Assembly (NCBI RefSeq): GCF_009936375.1
Contig: NZ_AP022332.1
Location: forward strand, 3,194,501 to 3,258,500
DNA from: Methylosinus sp. C49
Lineage (GTDB): Bacteria > Pseudomonadota > Alphaproteobacteria > Rhizobiales > Beijerinckiaceae
Length of the DNA: 64,000 nucleotides
Reading direction: 5' to 3'
The notes beneath the pieces are model-generated. The model was not told the origin of the DNA and made no database searches. It was given only the letters and a program-made list of their open reading frames with translations. Numbering within the stretch: position 1 is the stretch's first letter; each line of letters starts with the position of its first letter. Positions 28,037 through 36,601 of the stretch are shown here, one piece after another. A program made the position numbers and the translations under genes.

Positions 28037-28381
28037 TCACGTCAGATGCGGCGGCGCCGCCTTGCCGCGGCGCTCCAAATGGCGACGGCCGAAGCGCCCC
28101 GTCCAATAAGCGACGAAGACGATGAAGAAGTAGATCAAGAGCATCCACGGCCAGCGCTCGCTGGCGCTCTCCGCCTTGTCGGAAAATTTGATCCACCCTT
28201 CGAAGAGATACTCGACGCCGAAGCCGAAGATGAAGGTGAGGATCAGCACGCTCTTCCACCAGGAGAGACGAAAAAAGCCGATCGCGAGCGCGACCATCAA
28301 GGCGACGATGCCGACGCCATTGATGAACTGCTGTAGAAGCCCTTCCGAAAACAATGTGATCAGGCGAACGACAAAGACCAT
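28037..28381 (-). CDS. Small unknown membrane protein
   Basis: A 114-residue protein with three hydrophobic stretches: INGVGIVALMVALAIGFF, SVLILTFIFGFGVEYLF and MLLIYFFIVFVAYWTG. The short basic C terminus (GRFGRRHLERRGK) should be cytoplasmic. No family is recognised by eye. It lies 36 bases downstream of pyrB on the same strand and may be cotranscribed. Confidence 0.65.
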   Translation of the reverse strand: MVFVVRLITLFSEGLLQQFINGVGIVALMVALAIGFFRLSWWKSVLILTFIFGFGVEYLFEGWIKFSDKAESASERWPWMLLIYFFIVFVAYWTGRFGRRHLERRGKAAPPHLT

Positions 28382-28417
28382 GCGGCGTTCCTCTGCGATC
28401 GACGAAATCGCTTCATA

Positions 28418-29365
28418 CTACACATTCGGCAGATGCTGCGCGAGCGCCTCCAGCACCGCCATACGCACGGCGACGCCCATTTCCACCTGATCTCGAATGA
28501 GTGAGCGGGGGCCGTCGGCCACGCTCGAGTCGATCTCGACGCCGCGATTCATCGGGCCGGGATGCATGACCAGCGCATCGGGCGCGGCATAGGCGAGCTT
28601 CTCCTCGTCGAGACCGAAGAAGTGGAAATATTCGCGGCTGCTCGGCACGAAGGCGCCATTCATGCGCTCGCGCTGCAGCCTCAGCATCATCACTATGTCC
28701 GCGCCGGCGAGCCCCGTCCGCATGTCGTGGAACACTTCGACGCCGAGGCGCGACAGCGAATCGGGCGCGAGAGTGGAGGGGCCGACCGCGCGCAGCCGCG
28801 CGCCCAGCGCGCTCAAGAGAATAATGTTGGAACGCGCGACGCGCGAATGCAGCACATCGCCGCAGATCGCCACCGTCAGCCCCTCGATGCGGCCCTTGTG
28901 GCGGCGGATCGTCAAAGCGTCCAGCAGCGCCTGAGTCGGATGCTCATGGGCGCCGTCGCCGGCGTTGACCACGGCGCAATCGACCTTGCGCGCCAAAAGA
29001 TGCACGGCGCCGGCGCGGGCGTGGCGCACCACCAGAATATCCGGCCGCATGGCGTTGAGCGTCATCGCCGTGTCGAGCAGCGTCTCGCCCTTCTTCTCCG
29101 AGGAATTGGCGACCGACATATTCATGACGTCGGCGCCGAGCCTTTTGCCGGCGATCTCGAATGAAGCCTGCGTGCGGGTGGAGGATTCGTAGAAGAGATT
29201 GACCTGGGTGCGTCCGCGCAGAGTGGCGCGCTTCTTCTCCACCTGGCGGGAGACCTCGATCGCCTCCTCGGCCATGTCGAGCAGAGTGAGAATGTCGATG
29301 CGCGACAGCCCCTCTATGCCGAGCAGATGGCGGTGCGGAAAAGCGGGATGCGATTTTTGCGGCAT
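28418..29365 (-). CDS. pyrB: Aspartate carbamoyltransferase catalytic subunit
   Basis: Second step of pyrimidine synthesis, 315 residues. The carbamoyl-phosphate loop [13 protein letters not shown], the [11 protein letters not shown] motif and the aspartate-loop region HPGPMNRG are all present. I start at MPQKSHPAF, which matches the family length; an open frame continues 119 codons upstream but has no homology and includes the next promoter region. No pyrC-like partner is adjacent, although pyrB and a dihydroorotase gene are often paired in alphaproteobacteria. Confidence 0.95.
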   Translation of the reverse strand: MPQKSHPAFPHRHLLGIEGLSRIDILTLLDMAEEAIEVSRQVEKKRATLRGRTQVNLFYESSTRTQASFEIAGKRLGADVMNMSVANSSEKKGETLLDTAMTLNAMRPDILVVRHARAGAVHLLARKVDCAVVNAGDGAHEHPTQALLDALTIRRHKGRIEGLTVAICGDVLHSRVARSNIILLSALGARLRAVGPSTLAPDSLSRLGVEVFHDMRTGLAGADIVMMLRLQRERMNGAFVPSSREYFHFFGLDEEKLAYAAPDALVMHPGPMNRGVEIDSSVADGPRSLIRDQVEMGVAVRMAVLEALAQHLPNV

Positions 29366-29549
29366 GCCGCCGTCTATAACAGTTTCCCACGCGCTGGCCA
29401 GCCTTCCCGCCGCGCGCTCATGGTTGAGAAATCCTCGAGACGATCGCTCGAAAGCGACGGCGGAACCAAAGGGGATGAAAAAGAGTTCTCGTTTTTGCCC
29501 GTCATAGAGACGCTCTTTCCCAGAATTCTTCGCGAAACAGGAGATCGCC

Positions 29550-30041
29550 ATGCACATTCGGCTCGGCTCGCCGCTCCTCGCGGCGGCCCTATCCCTCTGC
29601 GCCGCCACGGCAATGGCGGCAACCACCGTCGCCACGGATTTCTCCAACATGCGCTCCGGCCCCGGCGCGCGCTGGCCCGTCATCGCCCAAATCCCGGCCG
29701 GCGCCAAAATACGGCTCGACAATTGCGGGCCGGGCTGGAAACACGATTGGTGCCAGATCCGCTACAAGGGCAAGCGCGGCTTCGTCGCCGCCAACACGCT
29801 CGAGCCGACGATGAAGAATGTCGTCGTCGCGCCGCTCGTCACCCGCGACACCACGGCCGTGCACTCCGGCCCCGGCGGAAATTGGAAGGTCGTCGCCAAG
29901 ATCCCGCCGGGCCAGAAGGTCGCCGCCTCCGCTTGCCAAAAGGGCTGGATGACCAGCTGGTGCAAAGTCACCTATGAGGGCAAGTCCGGCTATGTGGACC
30001 GCAATTATCTGAAACGGAAAGGCGCCGTCTTTGCCCGCTGA
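29550..30041 (+). CDS. Exported protein with two bacterial SH3 domains
   Basis: A 163-residue protein with a signal peptide ending at TAMA (residue 23). Two SH3b repeats follow, the first with [19 protein letters not shown] and the second with [20 protein letters not shown], each ending in a W-C-x-V/I-x-Y pattern and a G(F/Y)V strand. SH3b domains usually bind peptidoglycan peptides, so a periplasmic cell-wall role is likely. Each repeat carries paired cysteines that could form disulfides. A clear terminator lies just downstream. Confidence 0.85.
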   Translation: MHIRLGSPLLAAALSLCAATAMAATTVATDFSNMRSGPGARWPVIAQIPAGAKIRLDNCGPGWKHDWCQIRYKGKRGFVAANTLEPTMKNVVVAPLVTRDTTAVHSGPGGNWKVVAKIPPGQKVAASACQKGWMTSWCKVTYEGKSGYVDRNYLKRKGAVFAR

Positions 30042-30063
30042 CGAAATTCCCCCGCGACGAGAC

Positions 30064-30086
30064 AGCCCGCAGCCGCGGGCTTTTTC
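30064..30086 (+). terminator. Rho-independent terminator of the SH3 gene
   Basis: AGCCCGC and GCGGGCT form a 7-base-pair GC-rich stem around a four-base loop, followed directly by a run of five thymines. It starts about 20 bases after the stop codon. Confidence 0.85.
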
Positions 30087-30147
30087 TCGCGCCCATGCTC
30101 TCGCGAGACTATCTCATACGACGCTCGCTCGCGCGCCCTCGAACCGA

Positions 30148-30176
30148 TTGACATATACTCAGTGAGAGCATATCTC
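30148..30176 (+). promoter_or_regulatory. Predicted promoter of the NAD operon
   Basis: TTGACA at 30148-30153 is a perfect -35 box, and TATCTC at 30171-30176 stands 17 bases further as a -10 box. The first operator fills the spacer, so bound repressor would exclude RNA polymerase. Confidence 0.65.
30153..30173. promoter_or_regulatory. NAD operon operator 1
   Basis: ATATACTC and GAGCATAT form an imperfect inverted repeat with a five-base spacer (AGTGA), placed between the -35 and -10 boxes. The arm sequence and spacing match operator 2. The likely repressor is NadQ, the known nad regulator of Rhizobiales, but that is inference. Confidence 0.7.
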
Positions 30177-30280
30177 TAGCGCGAAGAGTGATTGGCGAGG
30201 GTTGCTCAATCCCGCCATGACACTTAAGCTACAAATAAGCCTCCGTCGGGCGGCGCCCGAAGGAGTTTTTGATCGACCGA

Positions 30281-30303
30281 CTTATGCTCGAATTGAGCAT
30301 AAG
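30281..30303. promoter_or_regulatory. NAD operon operator 2
   Basis: CTTATGCTC and GAGCATAAG form a perfect 9-base inverted repeat around the five-base spacer GAATT. It lies in the leader, 19 bases before the nadA start, about 130 bases downstream of operator 1. Two sites allow a roadblock or a DNA loop. Confidence 0.75.
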
Positions 30304-30322
30304 TGAGGATGGAGCAAGGTCC

Positions 30323-31408
30323 ATGACCCTCACCTTCCCCGAGAAGAAGCGCCTCGATGCGCCCGCCATCGGCGCGCTCGTCGGAGCGGCGCAGCGCTTT
30401 CCGGTGCTGCCCATGCCCAATCTCGCCTGGAACAAGGAGGTCGAGGCCGCGACCGCCCATCTCTATGAGCGGGTGGCGAAGGTCATGCCGGCGATCGAAT
30501 GGGCGTTCCATGCACCTTATGTGAAGGCGATCAACGAGCTGAAGCGGGAACGCAACGCCGTCATTCTCGCCCATAACTATCAGACGCCGGAAATCTATCA
30601 TTGCGTCGCCGATTTCGTCGGCGACAGCCTGCAGCTCGCCAAGCTCGCCGCCTCCTCCGACGCCGAGATCATCGTGCAGGGCGGCGTGCATTTCATGGCC
30701 GAGACCTCCAAGATTCTGAGCCCCGAAAAAGTGGTGCTCATGCCCGATCTCGAGGCCGGCTGCTCGCTCGCCGCCTCCATCACGGCGGCCGACGTTCGCG
30801 CGCTGCGCGCCGAATATCCGGGCGTGCCGATCGTCGCCTATGTCAACACTTCCGCCGATGTGAAGGCGGAGGTCGACATTTGCTGCACCTCCTCCAATGC
30901 GCTGAAGGTCGTCGAGAGCCTCGGCTCCGATCGCGTCATCATGCTGCCCGACCGCTATCTCGCCGAGAATGTCGCCGCGCAGACCAAGGTGAAGATCATC
31001 GCCTGGCGCGGCGCATGCGAGGTGCACGAGCGCTTCACAGCGGAAGAGCTCGAGACCTATCGCGCCGATCATCCGGGCGTGAAGATCATCGCCCATCCCG
31101 AATGCCCGCGTGAAGTGGTGGAGATTTCCGATTTCGCTGGCTCGACCGCGGCGATGATCGATTATGTGCGCACGAAAAAGCCGGCGCGCGTGCTGCTCGT
31201 GACCGAATGCTCCATGGCCGACAATGTCGCCGCCGAGACGACGGGAACCGAGTTCATCCGCCCCTGCAATTTCTGCCCGCATATGAAGCGCATAACGCTG
31301 CCGAAAATCCTCGACGCGCTGGTCCATATTCGCGAAGAGGTGACGGTCGATCCGCTGATCGCCGCGCGCGCGCGCGTCTCCGTGCAGCGGATGATCGATC
31401 TGGGTTGA
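30323..31408 (+). CDS. nadA: Quinolinate synthase
   Basis: Iron-sulfur enzyme that condenses iminoaspartate with dihydroxyacetone phosphate, 361 residues. The three 4Fe-4S cysteines appear as Cys147 (EAGCSLA), Cys232 (RGACEVH) and Cys318 (CNFCPHMK; Cys315 is the alternative). [10 protein letters not shown] and [11 protein letters not shown] are family signatures. I chose ATG 30323 because GGAGCAAGG lies just upstream; a start 18 codons earlier would place operator 2 inside the coding region. It heads the operon nadA-DUF4202-nadB-nadC. Confidence 0.96.
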   Translation: MTLTFPEKKRLDAPAIGALVGAAQRFPVLPMPNLAWNKEVEAATAHLYERVAKVMPAIEWAFHAPYVKAINELKRERNAVILAHNYQTPEIYHCVADFVGDSLQLAKLAASSDAEIIVQGGVHFMAETSKILSPEKVVLMPDLEAGCSLAASITAADVRALRAEYPGVPIVAYVNTSADVKAEVDICCTSSNALKVVESLGSDRVIMLPDRYLAENVAAQTKVKIIAWRGACEVHERFTAEELETYRADHPGVKIIAHPECPREVVEISDFAGSTAAMIDYVRTKKPARVLLVTECSMADNVAAETTGTEFIRPCNFCPHMKRITLPKILDALVHIREEVTVDPLIAARARVSVQRMIDLG

Positions 31409-31416
31409 TGGACTTG

Positions 31417-31440
31417 CCTTCTCCTGCTCGCGGGAGAAGG
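31417..31440. repeat. Short hairpin related to repeat family A
   Basis: CCTTCTCCTGCTCGCGGGAGAAGG is a near-perfect hairpin between nadA and the DUF4202 gene. It equals the first half of the longer repeats at 45696, 45804 and 48117. In the transcript it could stabilise or attenuate the message between the two genes. Confidence 0.65.
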
Positions 31441-31457
31441 ATTGAAGGAGCGCGGCC

Positions 31458-32093
31458 ATGACGGCTCGATACGAGGCATTGATCGCAGCGATCGACGCCG
31501 CCAACGCCGATGATCCGCGCAGAGTGACGATCGACGGCGCCGAACGCGCTTTCGAGATCGTCTACGCCGAGCGCATGACGGCGCGCCTCGCCGCGCTCTA
31601 TCCCGAGGCCTCGGAACTGCTGCAAATCGCGACGCGCGCGCAGCATTTGCGGCGCTGGGATATTCCACGCGAGAATTTCCCGCTCGGCCGTCACGGCTAT
31701 AATGACTGGCGCAAGGAATGCCGCGTTCATCACGCGCGCCTCGTCGGCGAGCTCATGCGCGCGCAGGGCTATGACGAAGAAGAGATCGCGCATGTCGGCG
31801 CGATCATCCGCAAGGAGAAGCTGAAGAAGGATCGCGATTCCCAAGCGCTGGAGAATGTCGCGGCCATCGTCTTCCTCGAGCATTATTTCGACGACTTCCA
31901 CGAGAAATACAAAGACTACGACGACGACAAGATCGTCGACATCCTCGGCAAGACGCTATGCAAAATGTCGCCCAAGGGCCATGGCGCGGCGCTGGCCCTG
32001 CCCTTGCCGGAACGCACGCGCACTCTGGTGGCGGCGGCCATCGCCAAGGAGAGCGAGGCGCTCGCCAAGCTCGCAGCCGTAGCGATCGACTAA
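31458..32093 (+). CDS. DUF4202-like protein in the NAD operon
   Basis: A 211-residue soluble protein resembling the DUF4202 family, which has no established function that I know. It is alpha-helical and rich in conserved charged residues: QHLRRWDIPRENFP, GYNDWRKECRVHHARL, IIRKEKLKKD and FLEHYFDDFHEKYKD. The many histidines and aspartates could bind metal, in the manner of HD-type phosphohydrolases, but no textbook HD pattern is clear. It is 49 bases after nadA and 31 before nadB, so it is very probably cotranscribed with NAD synthesis genes. Confidence 0.82.
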   Translation: MTARYEALIAAIDAANADDPRRVTIDGAERAFEIVYAERMTARLAALYPEASELLQIATRAQHLRRWDIPRENFPLGRHGYNDWRKECRVHHARLVGELMRAQGYDEEEIAHVGAIIRKEKLKKDRDSQALENVAAIVFLEHYFDDFHEKYKDYDDDKIVDILGKTLCKMSPKGHGAALALPLPERTRTLVAAAIAKESEALAKLAAVAID

Positions 32094-32124
32094 TGGCCGG
32101 CGCGCCCGCTCGGGAGCTTTCACA

Positions 32125-33654
32125 GTGGTGACACAGACTCCCATCCTCGTCGTCGGCGGCGGCCTCGCCGGCCTCTTCTGCGCATTGAAGCTCGCGCCGC
32201 GCCGCGTCGCTGTGCTGACGCCCGGCTCAATCGACGAAGGCGCCGCCTCCTTCTGGGCGCAGGGCGGCGTCGCGGCGGCCGTGCTCGACACGGATTCGCC
32301 GGAGCGGCACGCCGAAGACACGCTGAAGGCCGGCGCCGGCATCGTCGATGCGGACGTCACGCTCGGCATGGCGCGCGAAGCCCGCGCGCGCATCGAAGAT
32401 CTTCTCTCCTATGGCGTGCCTTTCGATCGCGCCGACGGCAAATTCACGCCCTCGCGCGAGGCTGCGCATTCCGAGCGGCGCATCGTGCGCGTCAAGGGCG
32501 ACACGGCCGGCCGCGCGATCATGGAGACCCTCGTCGCCGCCGTCCGCGCGACGCCTTCGATCGAATTATTTGAAGGCTTTTCCGCCCAGGAATTGCTGAC
32601 CCATGACGGCCGCGTCATCGGCCTGCGCGCGCGCGGCCGCGACGGCCTTTTGCACGACTTTCTCTCGTCCGCCACAGTGCTGGCGACGGGCGGAATCGGT
32701 CATCTCTATCGCGTCACCACCAATCCGAACGAAGCGCGCGGAATCGGCCTCGCAATGGCGGCGCGCGCCGGCGCGCTCGTCGCCGATGCGGAATTCGTGC
32801 AATTCCACCCGACCGCGATCGACATAGGCGTCGATCCGGCGCCGCTGGCGACGGAATCTCTGCGCGGCGAAGGCGCGATCATCGTCGATCGCGCCGGCCA
32901 TCGCTTCATGGCCGAGATCGATCCCGCCGCCGAGCTCGCGCCACGCGATATCGTCGCGCGCGGCGTCTTCGCATCCATCGCGGCCGGAGGCGGCGCTTTT
33001 CTCGATGCGCGCGCGACTGTGGGCGCGGAGTTTCCCGCGCGTTTTCCGACCGTCTATGCGAGCTGCATGGCCGGCGGCGTCGATCCTGTGACCGCGCCCA
33101 TTCCGATCGCGCCCGCTGCGCATTATCACATGGGCGGCGTCGCCACGGATGCGCGCGGGCGGACGTCTCTCGCCGGACTTTGGGCGGCCGGCGAGGTCGC
33201 CTCCACCGGCGTGCATGGCGCCAATCGCCTCGCCTCCAACTCCCTGCTCGAGGCGGTGGTGTTCGCGGCGCGCATCGCAAATGATATCGGCGAGCAGAAT
33301 GTCGAGGCCGCGCCCGCCCCTGCCCCGTCATCCGACGCGGCCGACGCGCCCGAGCAGAGCCTCGTCGACGAATTGCGCGATGTGATGGCGCGCGATGTCG
33401 GCGTCATCCGAGATGCGATCGGGCTCACGCGCGCGGCGCGGGCGCTTCTGCGCATCGAATCCGCGACGCCCCACGCGCAATTGCGCAATATGGCGCTGAC
33501 CGCCCTGCTGGTGACGAGCGCGGCGCTGGCGCGGCGAGAAAGTCGCGGCGCACATTTCCGCTCTGATTTTCCGAGAGCCGAGGACGCTCTCGCGCATCGC
33601 TCCTATATAACCATGGCGCAAGCGCGCGCCATCGCCGAGGAGGCGCTGAAATGA
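32125..33654 (+). CDS. nadB: L-aspartate oxidase
   Basis: FAD enzyme of 509 residues that makes iminoaspartate for NadA. The FAD-binding [10 protein letters not shown] opens the protein, [11 protein letters not shown] follows, and [16 protein letters not shown] near residue 370 is characteristic. It starts with GTG and ends overlapping nadC by four bases (ATGA). The C-terminal helical domain is shorter than in E. coli, as is common in alphaproteobacteria. Confidence 0.96.
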   Translation: MVTQTPILVVGGGLAGLFCALKLAPRRVAVLTPGSIDEGAASFWAQGGVAAAVLDTDSPERHAEDTLKAGAGIVDADVTLGMAREARARIEDLLSYGVPFDRADGKFTPSREAAHSERRIVRVKGDTAGRAIMETLVAAVRATPSIELFEGFSAQELLTHDGRVIGLRARGRDGLLHDFLSSATVLATGGIGHLYRVTTNPNEARGIGLAMAARAGALVADAEFVQFHPTAIDIGVDPAPLATESLRGEGAIIVDRAGHRFMAEIDPAAELAPRDIVARGVFASIAAGGGAFLDARATVGAEFPARFPTVYASCMAGGVDPVTAPIPIAPAAHYHMGGVATDARGRTSLAGLWAAGEVASTGVHGANRLASNSLLEAVVFAARIANDIGEQNVEAAPAPAPSSDAADAPEQSLVDELRDVMARDVGVIRDAIGLTRAARALLRIESATPHAQLRNMALTALLVTSAALARRESRGAHFRSDFPRAEDALAHRSYITMAQARAIAEEALK

Positions 33655-34511
33655 CGGCCGCCCCCTGGACGCTCCCCGCCCTGCATGTAGAAGAAGCCGT
33701 GCGCGCCGCTCTCGCCGAGGATTTCGGCCGCGCCGGCGACATTACCACTCAGGCGACGATCCCCGAGACCGCCCGCGCTCGCGCCGTCATCGCCGCGCGC
33801 GAAGCCGGCGTCGTCGCGGGCCTCGGCGTGGCGGCGGCCGCCTTTCGCCTCGTCGATCCTTCCGTGATTTTCATGCCCGCGACGCAGGACGGCGCACATA
33901 TCGGCGAAGGCGGGATCATCGCGCGGATCGAAGGCCCCGCCCGCGCCATTCTCTCGGCGGAACGCGTCGCTCTGAATTTTCTCGGCCGGCTCTGCGGCGT
34001 CGCCACGCTCACGGCGCGCTATGCGGAGAAAATCGCGCATACGAAAGCCAGGGTCTGCGACACACGCAAGACGACGCCGCTGCTGCGCGCTTTCGAGAAA
34101 TATGCGGTGCGCTGCGGCGGCGGCGCCAATCACCGCTTCGGTCTCGATGATGCGGTGCTGATAAAGGACAATCACATCGCCGTCGCCGGCGGCGTCGGCC
34201 CCGCATTGCGCGCGGCCAAAGCCTTCGCCGGCCATATGGTGAAGATAGAGATAGAGGTCGACACGCTCGCGCAGCTCGAGGAGGTCCTCGCCGAAGGCGC
34301 GGATATCGTGCTGCTCGACAATATGGCGCCCGATTCTCTACGCGCCGCGGTCGCGCTGATCGGCGGCGCAATGCGCGCGGAGGCGTCCGGCGGCGTCACG
34401 CTGGAGACGATCGCGGCGATAGCGGAGACGGGCGTCGATCTCATTTCCGTCGGCGCGCTCACGCATTCTGCGCGCACATTGGACCTCGGCCTCGACATAG
34501 AAATCGGATAG
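33651..34511 (+). CDS. nadC: Nicotinate-nucleotide pyrophosphorylase (quinolinate phosphoribosyltransferase)
   Basis: Last enzyme of de novo nicotinate mononucleotide synthesis, 286 residues. [20 protein letters not shown] and [12 protein letters not shown] are the substrate and phosphoribosyl-pyrophosphate binding motifs, and DIVLLDNM lies in the barrel. Translation is coupled to nadB through the four-base overlap. It ends the operon and converges with the deacetylase gene only three bases away. Confidence 0.97.
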   Translation: MTAAPWTLPALHVEEAVRAALAEDFGRAGDITTQATIPETARARAVIAAREAGVVAGLGVAAAAFRLVDPSVIFMPATQDGAHIGEGGIIARIEGPARAILSAERVALNFLGRLCGVATLTARYAEKIAHTKARVCDTRKTTPLLRAFEKYAVRCGGGANHRFGLDDAVLIKDNHIAVAGGVGPALRAAKAFAGHMVKIEIEVDTLAQLEEVLAEGADIVLLDNMAPDSLRAAVALIGGAMRAEASGGVTLETIAAIAETGVDLISVGALTHSARTLDLGLDIEIG

Positions 34512-34514
34512 GCG

Positions 34515-35369
34515 TCACACCTCCCGCCGCAGCCGCGCGAGCGACGCGCTGCGATTGAGCATCACCTCCTCGAAGCGCGACGAGAGCAGAAAGGCGAGCT
34601 CCTGCTCGCGCGTCACCGTCACCGGGTCTTGCGCGCGCAAATCCTCGTCGACGCGGCCGGGATGGCACATGACGAGATGCCGCTCGCCCGGCGCGCGCAG
34701 ATAGGTTTCGAACTGCGCGGCGTAATCGCTCTGCGGATCGAAATCGGAAAAGCCGGCGAAGCCTTCGTTGAGCAGAAATCCGCGCGCCACCGCCTCGCGC
34801 CGATAGCCGCGGCCGATGGCGCGGACCACCATGGCCTTGCGCATGTCGGAGCCGCGAATCACGATGCGATGCATCCGATCGCCGGCGTCGCGCAGCCAGA
34901 GCTTCTCGCCCGTGAGCCCGCGCTTCTCCAGCGCGTCGAACAGCGCGGTGCGCACGCCGGGCAACGCATGAACATGCTGATGCCCGTCGAGATGGTCCGG
35001 CGCGCGGCCCATCACCGCGTAAAAGCGGTCGATCTGGCGGTCGATCTCGGCGCGGATTTCCTCCATCGGCAGCTTTCCGCGCATGGCGGCGCGAATCACC
35101 TCGCGCAGCGGCGGAAACACGCCGCCGGGCGCGAATTTCGGCATATTGGTGAGCGGACGCCCGAGCGTCAGATTGAAATGCACGCCGATGTCGGCGTCAT
35201 GGCGGCGGCGCGCCAGCTCCCGCCCCATGGCCGGCCAGCGATCGACATTGGTGAGCGCGGAGACCGCCGTCAGCCGCCCGGCGTCCAGCGCCTCGAGAAT
35301 GCCGAGGCTGACGCCCATGGAAAGGCCGTAATCATCCGCGCAGAGCGCGACCGCACGTTGCGCCGCCAT
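34515..35369 (-). CDS. ChbG/HpnK (YdjC) family deacetylase
   Basis: A 284-residue carbohydrate deacetylase-like protein. The metal-binding ALCADDYGLS at the N terminus (Asp11, Asp12) and HLDGHQHVHALPG in the middle are the family signature; GVHFNLTLG and MCHPGRVDEDL are also conserved. Family members remove acetyl groups from amino sugars or act on glycolipids such as hopanoids. It is divergent from a GT2 glycosyltransferase of the polyprenyl-phosphate type, a pairing that suggests modification of a lipid-linked sugar for lipid A, O-antigen or hopanoid. Confidence 0.87.
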   Translation of the reverse strand: MAAQRAVALCADDYGLSMGVSLGILEALDAGRLTAVSALTNVDRWPAMGRELARRRHDADIGVHFNLTLGRPLTNMPKFAPGGVFPPLREVIRAAMRGKLPMEEIRAEIDRQIDRFYAVMGRAPDHLDGHQHVHALPGVRTALFDALEKRGLTGEKLWLRDAGDRMHRIVIRGSDMRKAMVVRAIGRGYRREAVARGFLLNEGFAGFSDFDPQSDYAAQFETYLRAPGERHLVMCHPGRVDEDLRAQDPVTVTREQELAFLLSSRFEEVMLNRSASLARLRREV

Positions 35370-35472
35370 CTTCCTACCCCGTCCTCCCGGCTTCGGCGCG
35401 CTTGCGCATTTTCGCGCGCCCGCCTAGGTCTTGCCCGTTTCTCTTGCCCGGTTCGAACCTATAAGGCGAGCG

Positions 35473-36450
35473 ATGGACGATAAAGCCGAAAATCCGCCGG
35501 AGATATCCGTAGCCATTCCGGTCTTCAACGAGGCGGCCAATCTTCGCCCGCTGGTCGCCAGGCTGAAGCCCGTGCTGGAGCGTTGCGCCGCGTCTTTCGA
35601 GATCGTCTTCGTCGACGACGGCTCCTCGGACGAAACGCTCGCGGGATTGCGCGAATTGCATAGAGAGGACGCCCGCGTCAAAGCAGTGTCCTTCAGCCGC
35701 AATTTCGGCAAGGAGATCGCCATAGCCGCCGCTCTGGACCATTCCCGCGGCGCGGCCGTGGCGCTGATGGACGCCGACCTCCAGCATCCGCCGGAGACGA
35801 TCGCGCAATTCGTCGCCAAATGGCGCGAGGGCTATAAGAACGTCTATGGCGTGCGCCGCGACCGCGCCGGCGAGCCGCTGCTGCGCACGCTCTTCGCCAA
35901 TCTCTTCTATGGCCTGTTCGATCGTTTCGGCGAGACGCCTTTGCCGCGCGGTGCCGGCGATTTCCGCCTGCTCGACCGCCAGGCGATCGACGCGCTCTCG
36001 CGCATGCGCGAGCGGGCGCGCTTCTCCAAAGGCCTCTTCGCCTGGGTCGGCTTCAAATCGATCGGCGTGCCCTTCGAGGTGGAGGAACGCGCCTCCGGCC
36101 ACACCAAATTCAATTACGCCAAGCTCATCCGCTTCGCGCTCGACGGGCTGATGTCCTTCTCCTCGGTGCCGCTGAAGGTCTGGGCGGTGATCGGAATCAT
36201 CGTCTCGACATTCGCGCTCGCCATGGCCGCCTATTATTTCTGGCGCACGGTGTTCTATGGCGTGGATGTCCCCGGCTACGCCTCGCTGATCGTGTCGATC
36301 GCCTTTCTCGGCGGAATGCAGCTGTTCTCCCTCGGCGTGCTCGGAGAGTATATCGCGCTCATTTTCGGCGAGGTGAAAGGACGTCCGCTCTATCTCGTCG
36401 CGGAGCGGGTGGGAGTGGAGGACGATGAGCCTGCGAGACCATTCAAATGA
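35473..36450 (+). CDS. GT2 polyprenyl-phosphate glycosyltransferase (DPM1/ArnC-like)
   Basis: A 325-residue membrane glycosyltransferase. The cytoplasmic GT-A domain has VAIPVFNEAANL, FVDDGSSDET and the metal-binding MDADLQHPPE; SGHTKFNYAKL is typical of the ArnC/GtrB subgroup. Two C-terminal membrane helices follow (WAVIGIIVSTFALAMAAYYF and LIVSIAFLGGMQLFSLGVLG). The ATG at 35473 has AAGGCGAG upstream. It probably loads a sugar onto undecaprenyl phosphate; the sugar is unknown. The opposite-strand deacetylase may process the product. Confidence 0.9.
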   Translation: MDDKAENPPEISVAIPVFNEAANLRPLVARLKPVLERCAASFEIVFVDDGSSDETLAGLRELHREDARVKAVSFSRNFGKEIAIAAALDHSRGAAVALMDADLQHPPETIAQFVAKWREGYKNVYGVRRDRAGEPLLRTLFANLFYGLFDRFGETPLPRGAGDFRLLDRQAIDALSRMRERARFSKGLFAWVGFKSIGVPFEVEERASGHTKFNYAKLIRFALDGLMSFSSVPLKVWAVIGIIVSTFALAMAAYYFWRTVFYGVDVPGYASLIVSIAFLGGMQLFSLGVLGEYIALIFGEVKGRPLYLVAERVGVEDDEPARPFK

Positions 36451-36469
36451 GCATAGGGCTCCCGAGTCT

Positions 36470-36588
36470 CCCTCATGCTGAGGAGCGCCCGAAAGGCGTG
36501 TCTCGAAGCACGCCGCGTCTCACGGTTCCGCCTTCTGGAGACCCTCGTGCTTCGAGACGCGGCCTGCGGCCGCTCCTCAGCATGAGGG
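36470..36588. repeat. Rhizobiales-type palindromic repeat, copy B2 (complete)
   Basis: The outer arms CCCTCATGCTGAGGAGC and GCTCCTCAGCATGAGGG are perfect inverses, and the inner GTCTCGAAGCACG and CGTGCTTCGAGAC also pair, so the whole 119 bases can form one long cruciform. It fills nearly all the space between the GT2 gene and murJ. Copies B1 and B3 share its elements. Confidence 0.85.
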
Positions 36589-36601
36589 ATGTGGTTGCTC
36601 C

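Noticed and set aside
35450-35465. GGTTCGAACC-like sequence suggesting a tRNA T-arm
   Set aside because: No acceptor stem, anticodon arm or CCA partner can be built around it; it is part of the GT2 gene leader.
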